Source of the DNA: Capitulum mitella
Lineage: Eukaryota > Arthropoda > Thecostraca > Pollicipedomorpha > Pollicipedidae
Direction of reading: 5' to 3'
DNA length: 64,000 bases
Assembly (NCBI GenBank): GCA_030062745.1
Contig: CP099839.1
Coordinates: 21,833,324 to 21,897,323, forward strand
Made by a program: the position numbers and the translations under genes. Within the stretch, counting starts at the first letter, position 1; every line of letters begins with the position of its first letter. The notes beneath the pieces are model-generated. The model saw nothing but the letters and a program-made list of their open reading frames with translations, ran no database searches and was not told the DNA's origin. Of this stretch, positions 1 through 12,100 are shown piece by piece.

Positions 1-325
1 TCGATAGAATTAGTGACACAACTGCATCCCTAACGTCCTTACCGGTCATTGTACGTTTCTGACGAAATGCCTGCAAATTTTGTCAAAAACGGAGATCCTA
101 CCTTAAGTGATTATGCTGAGGTTTCATCGTGGCCCGCAGGCTGCTCCTCTGGTTGATATATGCTCTCCAGATGAATTGGCACTCTGTTGTCAAAAAATCC
201 GTCTCTAGCTTCCCTTTCCCTCCCCGTTTTTTGCAACAATGCCACGTATGTACGTCCGAGTTCGTGTGATATCAACCTCGTTGCCTAAACAGTCGGTATC
301 AGTTTCGGGATATGGGAGCAGGGTA
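1..325. other. unassigned flank
   Basis: I see no coding exon, RNA gene or clear repeat here. It ends exactly at the TTAA that starts the element at 326. Confidence 0.5.
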
Positions 326-1569
326 TTAACCCTATTCCCGGAGGGCTAGACGGTATGGCCGATTCCCGGCAGGGGGGGGGGCGGATTCGGCCCCCCCCTG
401 AGATCTCGAGAACTACTTATCCGATTTCATCGCAACAAACGGCAATCGATTTGCCGTGACGTGAACTACATTTTTATAAAAAGAAATTTCCAAAATTTTG
501 AAATGTGTGGATACAGGGGGGCAAAAATGTCAAAATGGGGGTACTTTTTGACTTCTTATAACTCCGTTGTTTATGGACCGATTTCGATGAAACTGGCATC
601 AATCGAGAGATTATGGATAGGGCTTTTACCATGGGTATGCAAATTTGAAATTTTGAGAAAATTCATGGGCGTTCACAGGGTTTCAAAAATAGGGGGATTA
701 GTTTTCTAATAACGGAATGAACAAAAGAGGCAAAAACTTTTTTTAGCTTCTGCTAGTCATGTTATGCTAAAAAAGTACAAATCGCATTACAATGTTTGTA
801 TAATGTTAGCATAGGCGGTGCCAGGGACATGAGACAGGGGGAACTGTCATGGTCACACGTTCTTCAGATCAACTTGTGACCTTTGACCTTAAATGACCTC
901 CAGTGACCTTGGGGTTATCTGGAATGATGTCGTGTGCATTCAATATTATCTGTAAACGTTTTTAATCGATTAAATTCACTCTATTCCAAAAAATTTATTT
1001 TTTGGCTTTTGCGATATAGGGTACGTGCACTGACATCTTAGGTCATAGCTCCGTGACCCGACCTGATATCAAGCTGAAACTTGGTACACAAGTAGAGGGC
1101 ATCTTTCTACGTCATATATATTCCGGGTTTGGCATTTGAAAAAACGGCGCCGAAATTATAGCAAAAAAACAAATTTTGACTTTTGACCTTGACCTGACCT
1201 TGTAAAGTGACCTCAGATAAACAAAATTACATATGCACATTGCCCAACTATTTAGCTACATATTCATATAAAGTTTTAAGTTTTATCTTAAAAACTCTGT
1301 TTTTGGCAGACATTTTCCTTTTACCCTCAACATGGCCAAAAATGACCTGAGGTGCCTCCCAAAAACGTTGCCTGGCTCCGCCCCTGAGCAAAATAGAATT
1401 TCGAAATTTTGTCACGGCGCGTAGAAGAAATATAATAATGCGATGCGTAGAAGGAATAGCTAGGAAAAGTCACCAAGTTTCGTGAAGCTGCGTTAAAAAG
1501 CCTGGAATTGGCAAGCAAAAAACCCGAGGGGGGGGCGGATTCCGCCCCCCCTGCCGGGAATAGGGTTAA
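326..1569. mobile_element. piggyBac-like non-autonomous DNA transposon (MITE)
   Basis: The element is bounded by a perfect 16-bp inverted repeat: TTAACCCTATTCCCGG at 326-341 and its reverse complement at 1554-1569. The outer TTAA on both sides fits the TTAA target duplication of the piggyBac superfamily, and the inner CCC...GGG ends fit its terminal repeats. Inside each end lies a G-run/C-run palindrome (about 370-402 and 1529-1552). The left end carries an extra segment of about 24 bp that repeats ATTCCCGG. The interior of about 1.2 kb is AT-richer and has no transposase-like reading frame, so the element would have to be moved by an enzyme made elsewhere. The intact TTAA copies and the perfect outer repeat suggest a fairly young insertion. 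Confidence 0.75.
877..909 (-). promoter_or_regulatory. cluster of nuclear-receptor half-sites
   Basis: Four TGACCT (AGGTCA on the minus strand) half-sites lie within 33 bp. The first two, at 877-889, form a perfect direct repeat with one-base spacing (DR1). A second group of four TGACCT copies lies at 1184-1213. Both are inside the piggyBac-like element. Such sites are the known targets of RXR/HNF4-type receptors; use here is unproven, and TGACCT-rich runs also occur in invertebrate repeats without known function. Confidence 0.3.
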
Positions 1570-2750
1570 AGGGTGCCGTCGCAGATTCATCCTCAAACAT
1601 GTCGCATGTTTGCAACCGCGAATCACGTGCTCTGAACCGAATGACGGTGCATGTGCTATAGAAACCTTGGGCATACGCTTCTTCTCGGCTGGACAAGTTT
1701 CCTTTGAGATGCTAGGCAAGCACATTTGGTCCGATTGCGCTTCCTTATTTGCCTTACCGTCATGCCATATGAGCATGAAAGTCGGCGTGTCATCGTCTAA
1801 CTTCAGCTTCGTTGTGGTCCTTCCAAACATCCCGGCGCCAAAGTCCGAACAGCTTATTGGAAACGAGAGTGAGTTTATGCAGGATGCGTTCAGTTGATGA
1901 CAGATCGATACAGGCGGTCTTTAAGGAAAGCGTTGGAGTTGTCGGCGAACGTAGAAGCGGGGAAAACTGCTTGACACGCTGCAGGAGAGATTTTGAAGCT
2001 GGTATGAAGAAAGTAAACTTGAGGCTATTTCTTCTCATGCAGCACCATAGCGCTGATACTGGAATTGCCCACAGCTAGAAAGGCTGCCGCCGTTTGCAAC
2101 ATGAGCTCATATGGGATCGCATCGGCAGTGGGACATCTGGATTTAAGGAGGGGAGGGGATGCAGGCCATAATTTTGAACTGTCTCATGAGCAACGCCATA
2201 GGGGTAATGCTTAATTTTAGTCCTCAAGGTATGGGGATGCAGCGCTCCAGTGCGACGCCTAAATGATCCCGCCACCCTTGACATCCTATGTATCTGAGAA
2301 TTTGTGTCCACAGTTTCCAGCTGGTTGGCGTCAAAGCCCTTTTCGCTGTCAGCCAATCACGGCACACGGCTTTGCAACTACGGACTGGGGGGGGGGGGGA
2401 CGGAGGACGAAGTTCTTGAACACATTTCCTTTCATGCAACCATACAGTAATACAGAATTCTGCAAAAGTTGAAAGGAACCATTTCTTCCATTTCCCCTGT
2501 GGTGGCTTGTGGATGGCATTTGATCACGGCTAGCGGAGACAAGTCCAAATATCGGTGTGCGAGAACCTACCATACCCGACCAAGGTGTCATAAACACAAT
2601 CCAACCAGTCGTGACTGGACGGGATTTTGTATTTTTTGCTTCAACAGTGCTGCTTTCCGGAGCCCCTTGAATAGTGAGACAGTAGAGTGTAGTTGAGTTA
2701 TCTCCCTGGCTGCCATCCAGCTTCATTACGTGGGCTGATTTTCTAAATTC
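1570..2750. other. intergenic stretch without a recognised gene
   Basis: Short open frames exist on both strands but none shows family similarity, splice structure or coding-like composition. A G-run sits at 2388-2399. I see nothing firm. Confidence 0.4.
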
Positions 2751-2879
2751 ATCTTTTCCATCAAGTCACCTTTAAAAATATAACGTGTCCGGCCGATAAA
2801 ACTGAGTAATATTTAGCTAGGAGCATAGGAACGACGCGATAAGCCAGCAATATACCGACGCCATATTCTACTAGAGCGT

Positions 2880-2976
2880 GGAATTCGACTCTCACGTCCC
2901 TTCTGCGTCGCGTCTGTTTCCACATTGCACGAGTAGCACAGGTGGGCGGCGGCGGCACAGCGGAAAGTTTTTTGAA
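2880..2976 (+). promoter_or_regulatory. probable 5' untranslated exon and promoter zone of the CNBP-like gene
   Basis: This is the last CpG-containing stretch (including a GGCGG run near 2944-2955) before CpG nearly disappears downstream. A good donor, GAA|GTAAGT, lies at 2976/2977. An acceptor at 4358-4359 begins the first coding exon, so a non-coding exon ending at 2976 with a 1.4 kb intron is a natural model. The start of transcription is not visible. Confidence 0.3.
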
Positions 2977-3342
2977 GTAAGTTCTAATTTCTCTCAGGTC
3001 CTTATATGTAGTGTTGGCTCTCTTTGACGTGTTACGGTCTGTAAAATTAGTGCGCGTATAAATTGTTCTCAGAGTGTCTTTGAGAACTGTGTGGGGTGAT
3101 TGCAATGAATTTTGGCTGGTGTCATGGCCTTCACCGCCATTGTTTTGATTTCGGTTCCCTGATCGGTATTCCATTGAACGTAAGAGGGCTTCGAAGGATA
3201 AGGTACCCAGAATTGATTGAAAACTCACGCTGACTTCAATGCATTGTGTTTGAACACCTTGCCAGTTCAGCACATCACTGATTCACATCATGGCAGTGGA
3301 AGACATCAGAGGAGTTCTGTCATGTGCATTGTTGTGATATCA

Positions 3343-3426
3343 TGCACATGCTGGAGCTGTGTATATGCTGGAGCTATGCATATGCTGGAACTATGCATAT
3401 GCTGAGCTATGCATATGCTGGAGCTA
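3343..3426. repeat. minisatellite, about 17-18 bp unit
   Basis: Around five diverged copies of a unit like GCATATGCTGGAGCTAT follow one another in the presumed first intron of the CNBP-like gene. Confidence 0.7.
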
Positions 3427-4377
3427 GAGGATCTTAAGGAGTTCATCCATGTTTGGTTTGGTGACATGGTATTTGGTCCTGCATTCATTTGATGTTGAAA
3501 TAACCCATTTTTATTCATGTAAGCTAGGGATAAAAGGTCCTTGCAATAAAAATAATTGAATGCTTGAAGTTGTTCAGTGAGTGAAACATGTTTTTTTTCT
3601 TTTAAATGGCATCATTTTTCTGAAATGTTTGAAAATGAAATTTGGTTTCCATTGCAAACTGAAGACAGTGTTATGGCCCACACAGGCAGAGAATATGTGT
3701 GTGTTCTGTGTAGTTTAGTTTAGACAACTTATTATACAGTTGAATCTGAAGGACATTGTAGATGTGTGCACTTCATCACAAATGCATGCACTTCATGCTG
3801 ATGGGGTGGGGGTGGGAGATTGAAGAACTGCTGAATTCCCTTTCCACTTCATGTTATGGTTGTCCAGAAGTCTAGAATGTAGCTTAGCAATGGCAGAAAG
3901 AATGTCAGTTCAGATAAGATGTTAGAGACAAACAGTTTGGCCATTGGCAGTATGAGTCATACAGGGTAATTCATGTGATCCATATAATTCAGCATAAGTA
4001 ATTTTAGAATTGTTGTCTGTCTGTTGGTTTCTAGTTGAAACAGTTTGCATTGTTCACTTGAGGCTTGATTTGTTAGTATATTTGATGTTGTGGCATTCAT
4101 GTGTGACTTTGTACATTGGTCTACTTTGTGTTTTTGTTGTTGCCATTTAGCTGGTAAAATGCCAAGAAATACATGAGTGCAACACTTAAGTGAAGCTTTG
4201 TGTACCATTTTGTTCATCTTATTGTCTTTGATGCATATGTTTACTGCTAGTGGTACATTTTTATGAGCATGCATGAACTGCTTCATTCCAGGATTGAGTC
4301 TTTCCACATGTGCTTGAGTGTTGCACGTAATTGCATGTTGGATTCTGTCCTGTCCTCAGACACCACTGGCCATCAGC

Positions 4378-4476
4378 ATGAGTACAGTGGAGTGCTACAA
4401 TTGCCATGAAGTGGGTCACATGGCACGTTCCTGCCCCTCTGCAGAAACAAAGAATGGTACCACCAAGTCAGCCCAG
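4378..4476 (+). CDS. CNBP: CNBP-like exon 1, first copy of the N-terminal knuckle
   Basis: It encodes 33 residues starting MSTVECYNCHEVGHMARSC, and ends in phase 0 before GTAAAT. Exon 2 encodes STVECYNCHETGHLARSC, so the exon is a duplicate of the next one. Exon 1 is AT-rich and nearly CpG-free, while exon 2 is GC- and CpG-rich: the peptide is conserved while the bases have diverged. Confidence 0.85.
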
Positions 4477-7400
4477 GTAAATTGTTGATTTGTTAAAAGT
4501 GCTCAGATGAAATGGTCCATATAGTGATGCTACAAGAACCACTCATTTTACATGTTGCTGATTTGGCTGAGTTAACAGAACCTGGTAAAAGGATCCATAT
4601 GCATTTGGCAACTAGCCCAAAATGAAGACCATCATTGTGTAAGACTGTATGAACCAGCCTGTCAAAGAATGCCACTGGTTGTGTCAAAGGGCAGGGAGCA
4701 GGGCTGGAAATGTGGTTGTGGTTCTTTGTGTTGCAGTATCATTTTTGTTTTGGAGTCCAAAACTTTGCAAATAGTAATGCTGGTTAAGTTGGCATTCTTG
4801 GTGTAAGTCAGTTGTGACATCATACCTACTCAGGGTTGGAAATTTGGTTTCTGTTCTTGGTGTTGGAGTATTGTTTTGTTATGGAGTACAAAACTTTGCA
4901 TAGAGTAATGCTGGGTGAAGTGGATGTTTTTGGTGTAAGTCAGTTACAACATCATGCCTGCATTGTACTGAATAGAGACAGAATCATTTGCTTGCAGTGT
5001 TAGGAATTTGTCAACATGGTTATATGTTGCTTTTTGATGCAGGCAGGAGATCAAACTTATTGAATATAAAATGCTTTTGGAAGACATATTTTCTGGTGTT
5101 CTTTAACACCAAACAGCAACATCTTTTCCAATCTTGTACTTGCTTTCTACAGAATGGAGACAGTGATTTGCATGCAGACTTAGAAGTTCATCAACAGTGT
5201 TATAATGTAGCATTTTGGTGGGGTCACAAGATCAAACTTTGGAAGTATGAAATGCTTTTGGAGCACATATCTTCTGGTGTTCTACATCTTTTTCAACTCT
5301 GGCAAGAGCTGCATCACATCATAAAGATCATTGAGCACTGTAAGAGATAAAAAAACTTACCCATCAGGGCCACCATTTGGGGCAGAATCATCCTACAATC
5401 AGGATCATTTATGAGAGATTTTCCTTCCAAAAGAACTAGTGAATTTGAATTGCAAGAAAATATTGTTAACATGGCTGTCATCACTTTGATGTGACATTGG
5501 GTAACTTTGATGACTTGTTTAGTATGGTATAAGTAGTGATTGTCCCCTGCATCAGTGGCAGGAGAAAGCTACTCTTGATATTTTTTAGGTGACGAAGTCA
5601 CTACTTGATCTGTTTCCTAACTAGCACAATTTCATTGTGTTTTTACCTGCACTGCATTCGTCTTTGCAGTTTTGGTAATGTTTTGCCATTGCTGTTTACA
5701 TCTTTTGCATTACATGATATTTCAGGTATGTGACCATTGACCCATTTTTTGACAGGATATCTCACTGTGGGACTTTTGAAAGAACTGAACTGTGTGAAGT
5801 GGGATGTGTCTCTTCCACTATCCTACAGGCTAAGAGCCTATTTCTTCCAGTATCTGAGAGTGACTATCTAACACATAGTCATAACTCCACAGGCACCAGC
5901 CGCCAACAGCCTGAGCACGGTGGAGTGTTACAACTGTCACGAGACGGGCCACCTGGCCCGCTCGTGCCCGTCTGCCGAATCCAAGACGGCCGGCGCCACG
6001 GGCGGCACCGCCCGGGGCCGCGGCCGCGGCAGGGGAGGACGCTCCGTCTTCAGAGGTGAGCGCTCGGTCTGAAGCAGGCGTCCCTGCTGAGTATTCCGAG
6101 CTGTCGGTCGCAGTCGCAGAATTTAATGTGATGCGAGGGATGCTGACCCCACCAGGGACGTCTTGTGTTTCTTTCAGTGCGTTTTCTGTGATGGGGCAGA
6201 AGCGATGTCAGCATCGTAGTTTTGAATGCTGTGATCAAAGCGCCGCTGTCCGATGAAAGCCTCCGATGGTGGTTGTGAGCCGCTCGTCGCCCGCCGCAGA
6301 GAAGTGCTACAAGTGCAACCGAATGGGCCACATGGCGCGCGACTGCACGGCCGGCGAGGACGTCTGCTACCGCTGCGACCAGCCGGGCCACATCGCGCGC
6401 GACTGCACCAACCCGCAGGCGGAGCGGCGCGGCCGCGAGTCGCTCTGCTACAACTGCAACGGCACCGGCCACCTGGCGCGCGACTGTCCCGGACTCGGAC
6501 AAGACGTGCTACACGTGCGGCAAGAAGGGCCACATCAGCCGCGACTGCGAGGTCGACGACCGTATGGTAGGCGCGCCGGGCGCGGCGCCGCTCTGTCGGG
6601 GCGGCGTGGGTTGGTTGGTTGGTTATTGGGGCTTAGGGGCGCACCGGCTACAGCGTTATGCGGCGCCCAGGAGTGGCGTGGGGGCGAAGTTGAAGACGCG
6701 CCGGAGAAGGGCGCTGCGACGGGCTGGAAATGTCGGGATATGTCTGTAGGTCTGGTTTGCAGTGTGTTTTAACGTTTCACTGTCGCGTTACGTGCTTTGA
6801 TAGTTCGTGCATTCGCAAAGGCGAATTTACCGTCTGTGTCTCATTCCGCTTACCCGTGGACGATTGACGCCGGAGACGTTTCGAGCGATTTCCCAAGCCG
6901 GCCTTGACGACAGCTGAAACGTCCGAGCCCGCGGCCGCCGGCCGGCCGCTCCCGACCCGGTACCCGGCAGCCGACGCTGACGGCCGCCGCCCTGTTGCAG
7001 TGCTACGTGTGCGGCCAGAGCGGCCACATCTCGTCCGACTGCACCGAGGCCAGCGGGGATGAGAAGAAGCGCATGTGCTACACGTGCAAGTCGACGGAGC
7101 ACATTAGCCGCGACTGTCCGGACAACCCGGCCGCCGGCGAGGACTCGTGCCACAGGTGGGCTGGCCGGGGAACAGACCGGGCGAGAGCACTTCTGTCTGA
7201 AACCGGCTGAGGGACGCAGAAGTTCTTTGACTAGTTAGGGGACTCAGCTTATCGCACTTGAGCGTGATTGAGATAATTGCTGTGTAAGGGCGACGGCATT
7301 TTTCGGTTGATGGACTGAACAGCGAAGGCATGTCCCCGTTTATTCCTCTGAATATCAGCCAGGTTGTAATTTAATTTGCGTGGGATTTTCCCTTGTCTGA

Positions 7401-7665
7401 CTTAAATACTGAGGAGTTATCATTGATGTACAAATGACTGTTGTTGAGAGATGGGTTTGTGTTCTACACATATCACCATTGCAGCGTTTACTGCACTCAG
7501 TGTTTGTCGTCGTCTCGCCTCTTTCCGACTGAGGACAGACTATCTAGCTCTGAACATCGACATTTCAGGTGCAAGAAGACGGGCCACATCGCTCGCAACT
7601 GTCCCAAGTGCTACACGTGCGGCGGCTTCGGCCATATGGCCCGCGACTGCTCCCGGGACGGCTAG
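4378..7665 (+). CDS. CNBP: CNBP-like CCHC zinc-knuckle nucleic-acid-binding protein
   Basis: Coding exons: 4378-4476, 5893-6055, 6300-6566, 7001-7155, 7569-7665. The CNBP family binds single-stranded nucleic acid, notably G-rich RNA and DNA, and acts in translation and transcription control in cytoplasm and nucleus. Ten CX2CX4HX4C knuckles are visible: one in exon 1, one in exon 2, four in exon 3, two in exon 4, one split over the exon 4/5 junction (CHR + CKKTGHIARNC), and one in exon 5. An RGRGRGRGG box follows knuckle 2, as in CNBP orthologues; vertebrate CNBP has seven knuckles. The ATG at 4378 is the first in its exon, which has an acceptor at 4358-4359. Knuckle 8 has Glu where Gly usually precedes His. 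Exon 3 needs a one-base frame slip at about 6491 to keep knuckle 6 and the exon 4 phase; this is probably an assembly indel. With it the protein is about 259 residues. Confidence 0.9.
4699..4960. repeat. diverged tandem duplication of about 130 bp in a CNBP intron
   Basis: Two copies, about 4699-4830 and 4833-4960, share the order of landmarks GGCTGGAAATGTGG/GGTTGGAAATTTGG, then CAAAACTTTGCA, then GTAATGCTGG, then TTGGTGTAAGTCAGTT. Both lie in the intron between the two duplicated knuckle exons. Confidence 0.7.
4978..5300. repeat. second diverged tandem duplication in the same intron
   Basis: Copies at about 4985-5115 and 5165-5290 share GATCAAACTT, AAATGCTTTTGGA, and a CATAT(T/C)TTCTGGTGTTCT end. 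With the neighbouring pair at 4699-4960 this intron has grown by repeated local duplication. Confidence 0.65.
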
Positions 7666-8236
7666 AGGCGCCGAGCCCAGCGCGACGCGACTCAGCCAAG
7701 GCCGAGCCTTCTGAGGGCTGCCGCCGGCCGGCGGCGACCGGCGCGGGCCCGCGCGGCCCGGCGCGGCGCCGCCCAGAAAATTCACCGAGGAGAAATTGGG
7801 GAGAGAAAGACGAGGGAGACGACGCAGACGGCGCGCCGACGGCGGCGCGCCCGTTCGGAGCACGTTCGGAGACGAGGGCGTGGCGGGAGCGCGCCCGGCG
7901 ACCCCGGCGCGGTTGGGGCGGTGTGCCGGGGTCTGAAGCGGGGGGAGACGGCGGCGCGCCGCGCGGCCACCTGGCGGCCGCCCGGCAGCCGCTCGCGCCT
8001 GGCTCGGGGCGCAGTGTGCCGAGCGCCGGCCCGGACGGCGCGGCGCCGGCCCGCCGTCCGGCCGGCAGCGCAGCTCTAACGCTATCGCGTCGGCCGCCGC
8101 CGCCGGCCGCCGCGCGCGGACCGGTGGCGCGGTCGGCGCCGGTTTGTTCTTCACAGTAACACCCGCCCGGCACGGGCCTTCGGCTACCGACTACGGAAAT
8201 TATCTGTGCCTTTCACTGGGATGCGTTTTTGGAAGC

Positions 8237-8242
8237 AATAAA
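8237..8242 (+). terminator. polyadenylation signal of the CNBP-like gene
   Basis: AATAAA lies 572 bases after the stop codon at 7663-7665, with a GT-rich stretch downstream. The 3' untranslated region in between is GC-rich; its long open frames on both strands are composition artefacts. Confidence 0.7.
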
Positions 8243-8641
8243 TCCGTTGCACTTGCTGCTTTCCGGTGGCATTACGAATAGGTGAACGTGTATGCGTGCG
8301 GCGCTACGCGTCATCCTGACGGCCAGTGAATTCTCGATCATGTCATCTGAACGTCACTTAGAAGATTGCATGGAAAGAGACCGCAGAGCAGCCCTTTGTT
8401 CTTCATATTTCCGGAAAAATAGGTTTGGAATTCTAAATTCGAAACCGATGTCGAAAACATCTCAAACGGTATGCCGTCACACTACGGTGCATGTGGCGCT
8501 ATTATTTTGCACAAACAGTTTCCAGTGTATGGGAATCAAAGAAGGTGTGAAGCCGCGCTTCCGTAGTGAGGGCCGAGAGGCTGCCCTTTCTGTAGCGTAT
8601 TTCCGGACTCATCCGAATCGACATGCGTTAATCTGGCAACC

Positions 8642-8647
8642 TTTATT
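8642..8647 (-). terminator. candidate polyadenylation signal of the type II membrane protein gene
   Basis: TTTATT on the plus strand is AATAAA on the minus strand, about 500 bases beyond the stop at 9148-9150. Together with the CNBP signal it makes the two genes end tail to tail about 400 bases apart. Confidence 0.45.
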
Positions 8648-8854
8648 TTTGAGTCATTTGGCGTTTACATCGACAAAAGTGCAGGACGTTATGCATGCTG
8701 CCCGCACTCAACGTCATTCACAACAACACTACTGTTGATGCCTTAGATCGCATGTCAAGAACGATTAACAATATCACGTTTCAATAACAATTGGCGGACA
8801 GTACGAACCTCGCTGGACACCAACGACGGCAAGTCCAAGCCGCCCACAACTAGG

Positions 8855-9140
8855 ACATATCTCGCCGGGCCCAAAGGTATGGCTAGCCTCGTCGGGCGCT
8901 CACAGCTAGGGCAAACCACCAGAGGCTCACCGTCAGGGCGAATCTCAACGGCCTTCCATAGATATGGCGAGCCTCACTGGATGCTCACAACTGGGGAAAA
9001 TCTCACCAGATGCCCATAGCCAGGGCGAGCCTTGCTGGGCAGTCACCGAAAGGCCCAGCCGCCTCACTGGGCACAAACGGTTGCAAACATTACCCGCCAC
9101 TACCAGGCAGGGCGAACTTCGCCGGGCACTCAGAGCCAGG
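8855..9140. repeat. degenerate minisatellite in the 3' flank
   Basis: Diverged repeats of a roughly 35-45 bp motif of the type GGCGAGCCTCACTGGGC...CTCACAGC(T/C)AGG recur along this stretch, probably within the 3' untranslated region of the minus-strand gene. The short open frames here follow the repeat and are not genes. Confidence 0.5.
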
Positions 9141-9147
9141 ACGGACC

Positions 9148-12100
9148 TCACAGCTCACCACCGTGGCCATACCATCCTGCCAGCTCATCCGCCATCGCCT
9201 TTACGCAAGAACGCTGCTCGTGGCACGGTCGGTCTAGGCACTCCGCCGAGGCGGCGCCGCAGCTCACCAGGTGTCGACCGTGTCGCCATCTGACGCCTTC
9301 AGCGGCCACCTCAGATTCGTTGCCACCCACCAGGCGGTAGGTCTCGGCCAGGCAGAAGACTGTGTCGGCGCCGGGCAGCTGGACGCCGGGGCAGCGGACA
9401 GTCAGGTGCATCAAGCCCGAGTCCGATCGGCCGCAGTGCAGCTCAAGGCGGACCGGCTGTGCGGCCGGCACGAGCAGGCGCTGCGGCAGCTCGTCAGCCC
9501 GGTACGCGGCGCTCACCGACCGGTACGCCGTCGGCTCGGCGGCGATCAGCTGCAGGCTGTCGCCGCCGCAGCCGCCCACCGCGGCGTAGAGGGCACGCAC
9601 GTCGGCCGGCCGCAGCAGGTGGAACGCTGAGCCTGCCGTGCTCAGCACGGCGCGGCCCAGGTACATGCCCTGCTGCGGATCGGCCGCGATGCGCACCTGG
9701 CCCGTCACCGCCCAGAGGGCGTCCTCGCCGGCGGCCGTCAGCAGGCGGCGGCCTCTGTCGGCGCGCGCCACTACGCGCGCCACGGCGAAGCTGCCGCCGG
9801 CGCGGCGCGAGCCGTCGTCGACGGCGGCGGCGCCAGTGACGCCTGGGCGCGCGGCGGCGCGCAACGCCGCCAGCGCCGCTGCCGTGCCGCCGCGCCCCAA
9901 CAGCAGGTGGCCCAGCTCGGCCAGCAGCGCGGCGCCGTCGTAGGCGCGCAGCACGTTGGGCGCCGGCTGGTCGTCGGCGCCGCGCAGCCGGCGCAGCACG
10001 GCCCACTGCTCGGGCGCGCGGCCCGGCTCGGCGCCGGCGTACATGAGCGCCGTCAGGCGGACGCGCACGGCGGCGGCGCGCGCCGCCTCCGTCGCCAGCA
10101 CGTCGCCGCGCAGCGCCACCGCGTCGGCGCCGAACCACTGCGCCGCCGCCAGCTGGCGGTCCCAGCCGCCGTCCTCCAGAAACTGGCGCATCTCGGTGCC
10201 GGCGACGAACAGCAGGCCGGCGGCGCCGCGCCGGCCGCCCAGCGCGGCCAGCGCGTCTCGCGCGCTGCGCAGCACGGCGCGCCGCGTCGCCCGCTCCGCC
10301 ACCGCCGGCGGCCGGTACAGCACCGGCTCCAGCACCTTCATCCAGGCGCCGTCGTAGAGGGCGGCGCGGCGCACCTCCTCCAGCAGGCTGCGCCCGTACG
10401 TGGTGTCGGCCACCACCGGTACCAGGTGGCGCACGCCGCGCTCCTTCAGCAGGCAGACCAGCGCCACGGCCAGCGCCGAGTCACCCATGCTGAGCAGCAG
10501 CGCGCTGCCCGAGCCCGTGTCCAGGTCGAACGCCGTCGCCGACGGCGAGACGAAGACGGCGTCCGGCGCGTGCGCGCCCGCCCAGCGCACCACGCGGAAC
10601 AGGTCGTCACTGTCTGGGAAACCGATGAACAGCCGCACGCCCGACTCGTACAGCTCCTGCACGGCTGCCAACGAGCCCTCCTGCAGGCGAGAGGAATGTC
10701 GTGCTGATGAGTCAGGGGAAGGAGAGTGGCGTCTCCTCGAGACAGCGGGCAAATCATTAAGATTCATTTGCATGTTTTTTCTTACACAAAGTACGTGTCG
10801 CATGGTGTACTGCAGAATGGCGCAGACTTGTTTCACATACTCGTACTAACATCACCAAGTGCTATAATGTTTTGAAACCTTTAAATTTCAGCTGCATGTC
10901 AGGGTCCGTGCCGTCGGCTGCGAATTGCTGTTCGTTGAACTTGATGTCCTCTCAGTTCAGCAGATTCTTCCATGTCAAACCACACACGTATAATCTAGTC
11001 TTTACGGCTACTGATGCTCACTCGGAACCAACCAATATTCTTTCTGGGGGGGGGGGGGGCGCATAGGATTCCAGACGGTTTCTTTCCAGTCCTGTCCATT
11101 CGCCTGATGTTAAAATCTTGAAAACTGGGAGATCCGGACCCTTTCCCTATCTACCCGGGATCGCCAGCCATGATCTCACGCTCTTACCGTTTCGGAAACG
11201 TCGGCGCTGGTCAGAGAGACGTTGGTCAGCAGCAGCGCTCTCTGCGTGCCGTTGGTCGACGGTGCTGCCTCCTGGAGCAGGGACCGGCCGACGGCTAATC
11301 GGGCGTTGGCGTCGGCCAGGCCCTGCAGCGCCGCCTGGTGGTACGGCGAGCCCTCCTTGAACAGGCAGCCGATCCGGGACGCCATCTCCATCAGACGCTG
11401 GTCCGACATTTGTCGACCTGTTCGCAGGCGGCGCGACGTCAGACCTCACCAGTGGTACCTGCACGCGTCACAAGCGCGAGATTGCGGAACCTTTTTATTG
11501 CTCGCTCAAAGCCACATGGTGCATGTTCCAACAAATCAGTGACAAGACGTGCAGCCTAGAAACGGCAAACAATACCTCCGAAACCAACGGTGTTGACGTA
11601 ACGGTTCATGACCTACAGCGTCAAGTCAGAGTGGAGTGAGTGAATAATTTGAGCTAGACTGTTGCGGCAAAACTGCTGGAGTGCTTTGGCAGCTGAAGCT
11701 GCCTCTTCGGGATGCGGAATGCTTTCAGGAAAGCCTCTGATTCGGACTCGTTCTGGATGACCTGCCCAGACCGGAAACCATACAGCGGGCATTCAGCCCG
11801 CTGGACAAACTCCGTGAGTCGGCCCGGCACGTATGAGTCAGTGAGTCAACAAGGTGGGTCAACGACTCAGTGTGGTAGTAATTAGTCATCTCGTTGGGAG
11901 TTCAGGTGGATCAATCTGAATGGCTTGTCCGGTGGATCGGTGATTGGGTTAGTCCGGCGGGTCTGCCCAGTGAGTCGGCCGGTCGGTCGGTATGGCGGGT
12001 CATTCCGGCGGATCAGTTAAGTGGGTCGGCCCCGGTAGGTCTTTTAGTGGGTCGGCCCAATGGGTCGCTTTGGTGGTTCGGTCCGGCAGCTCAGTCGGGC

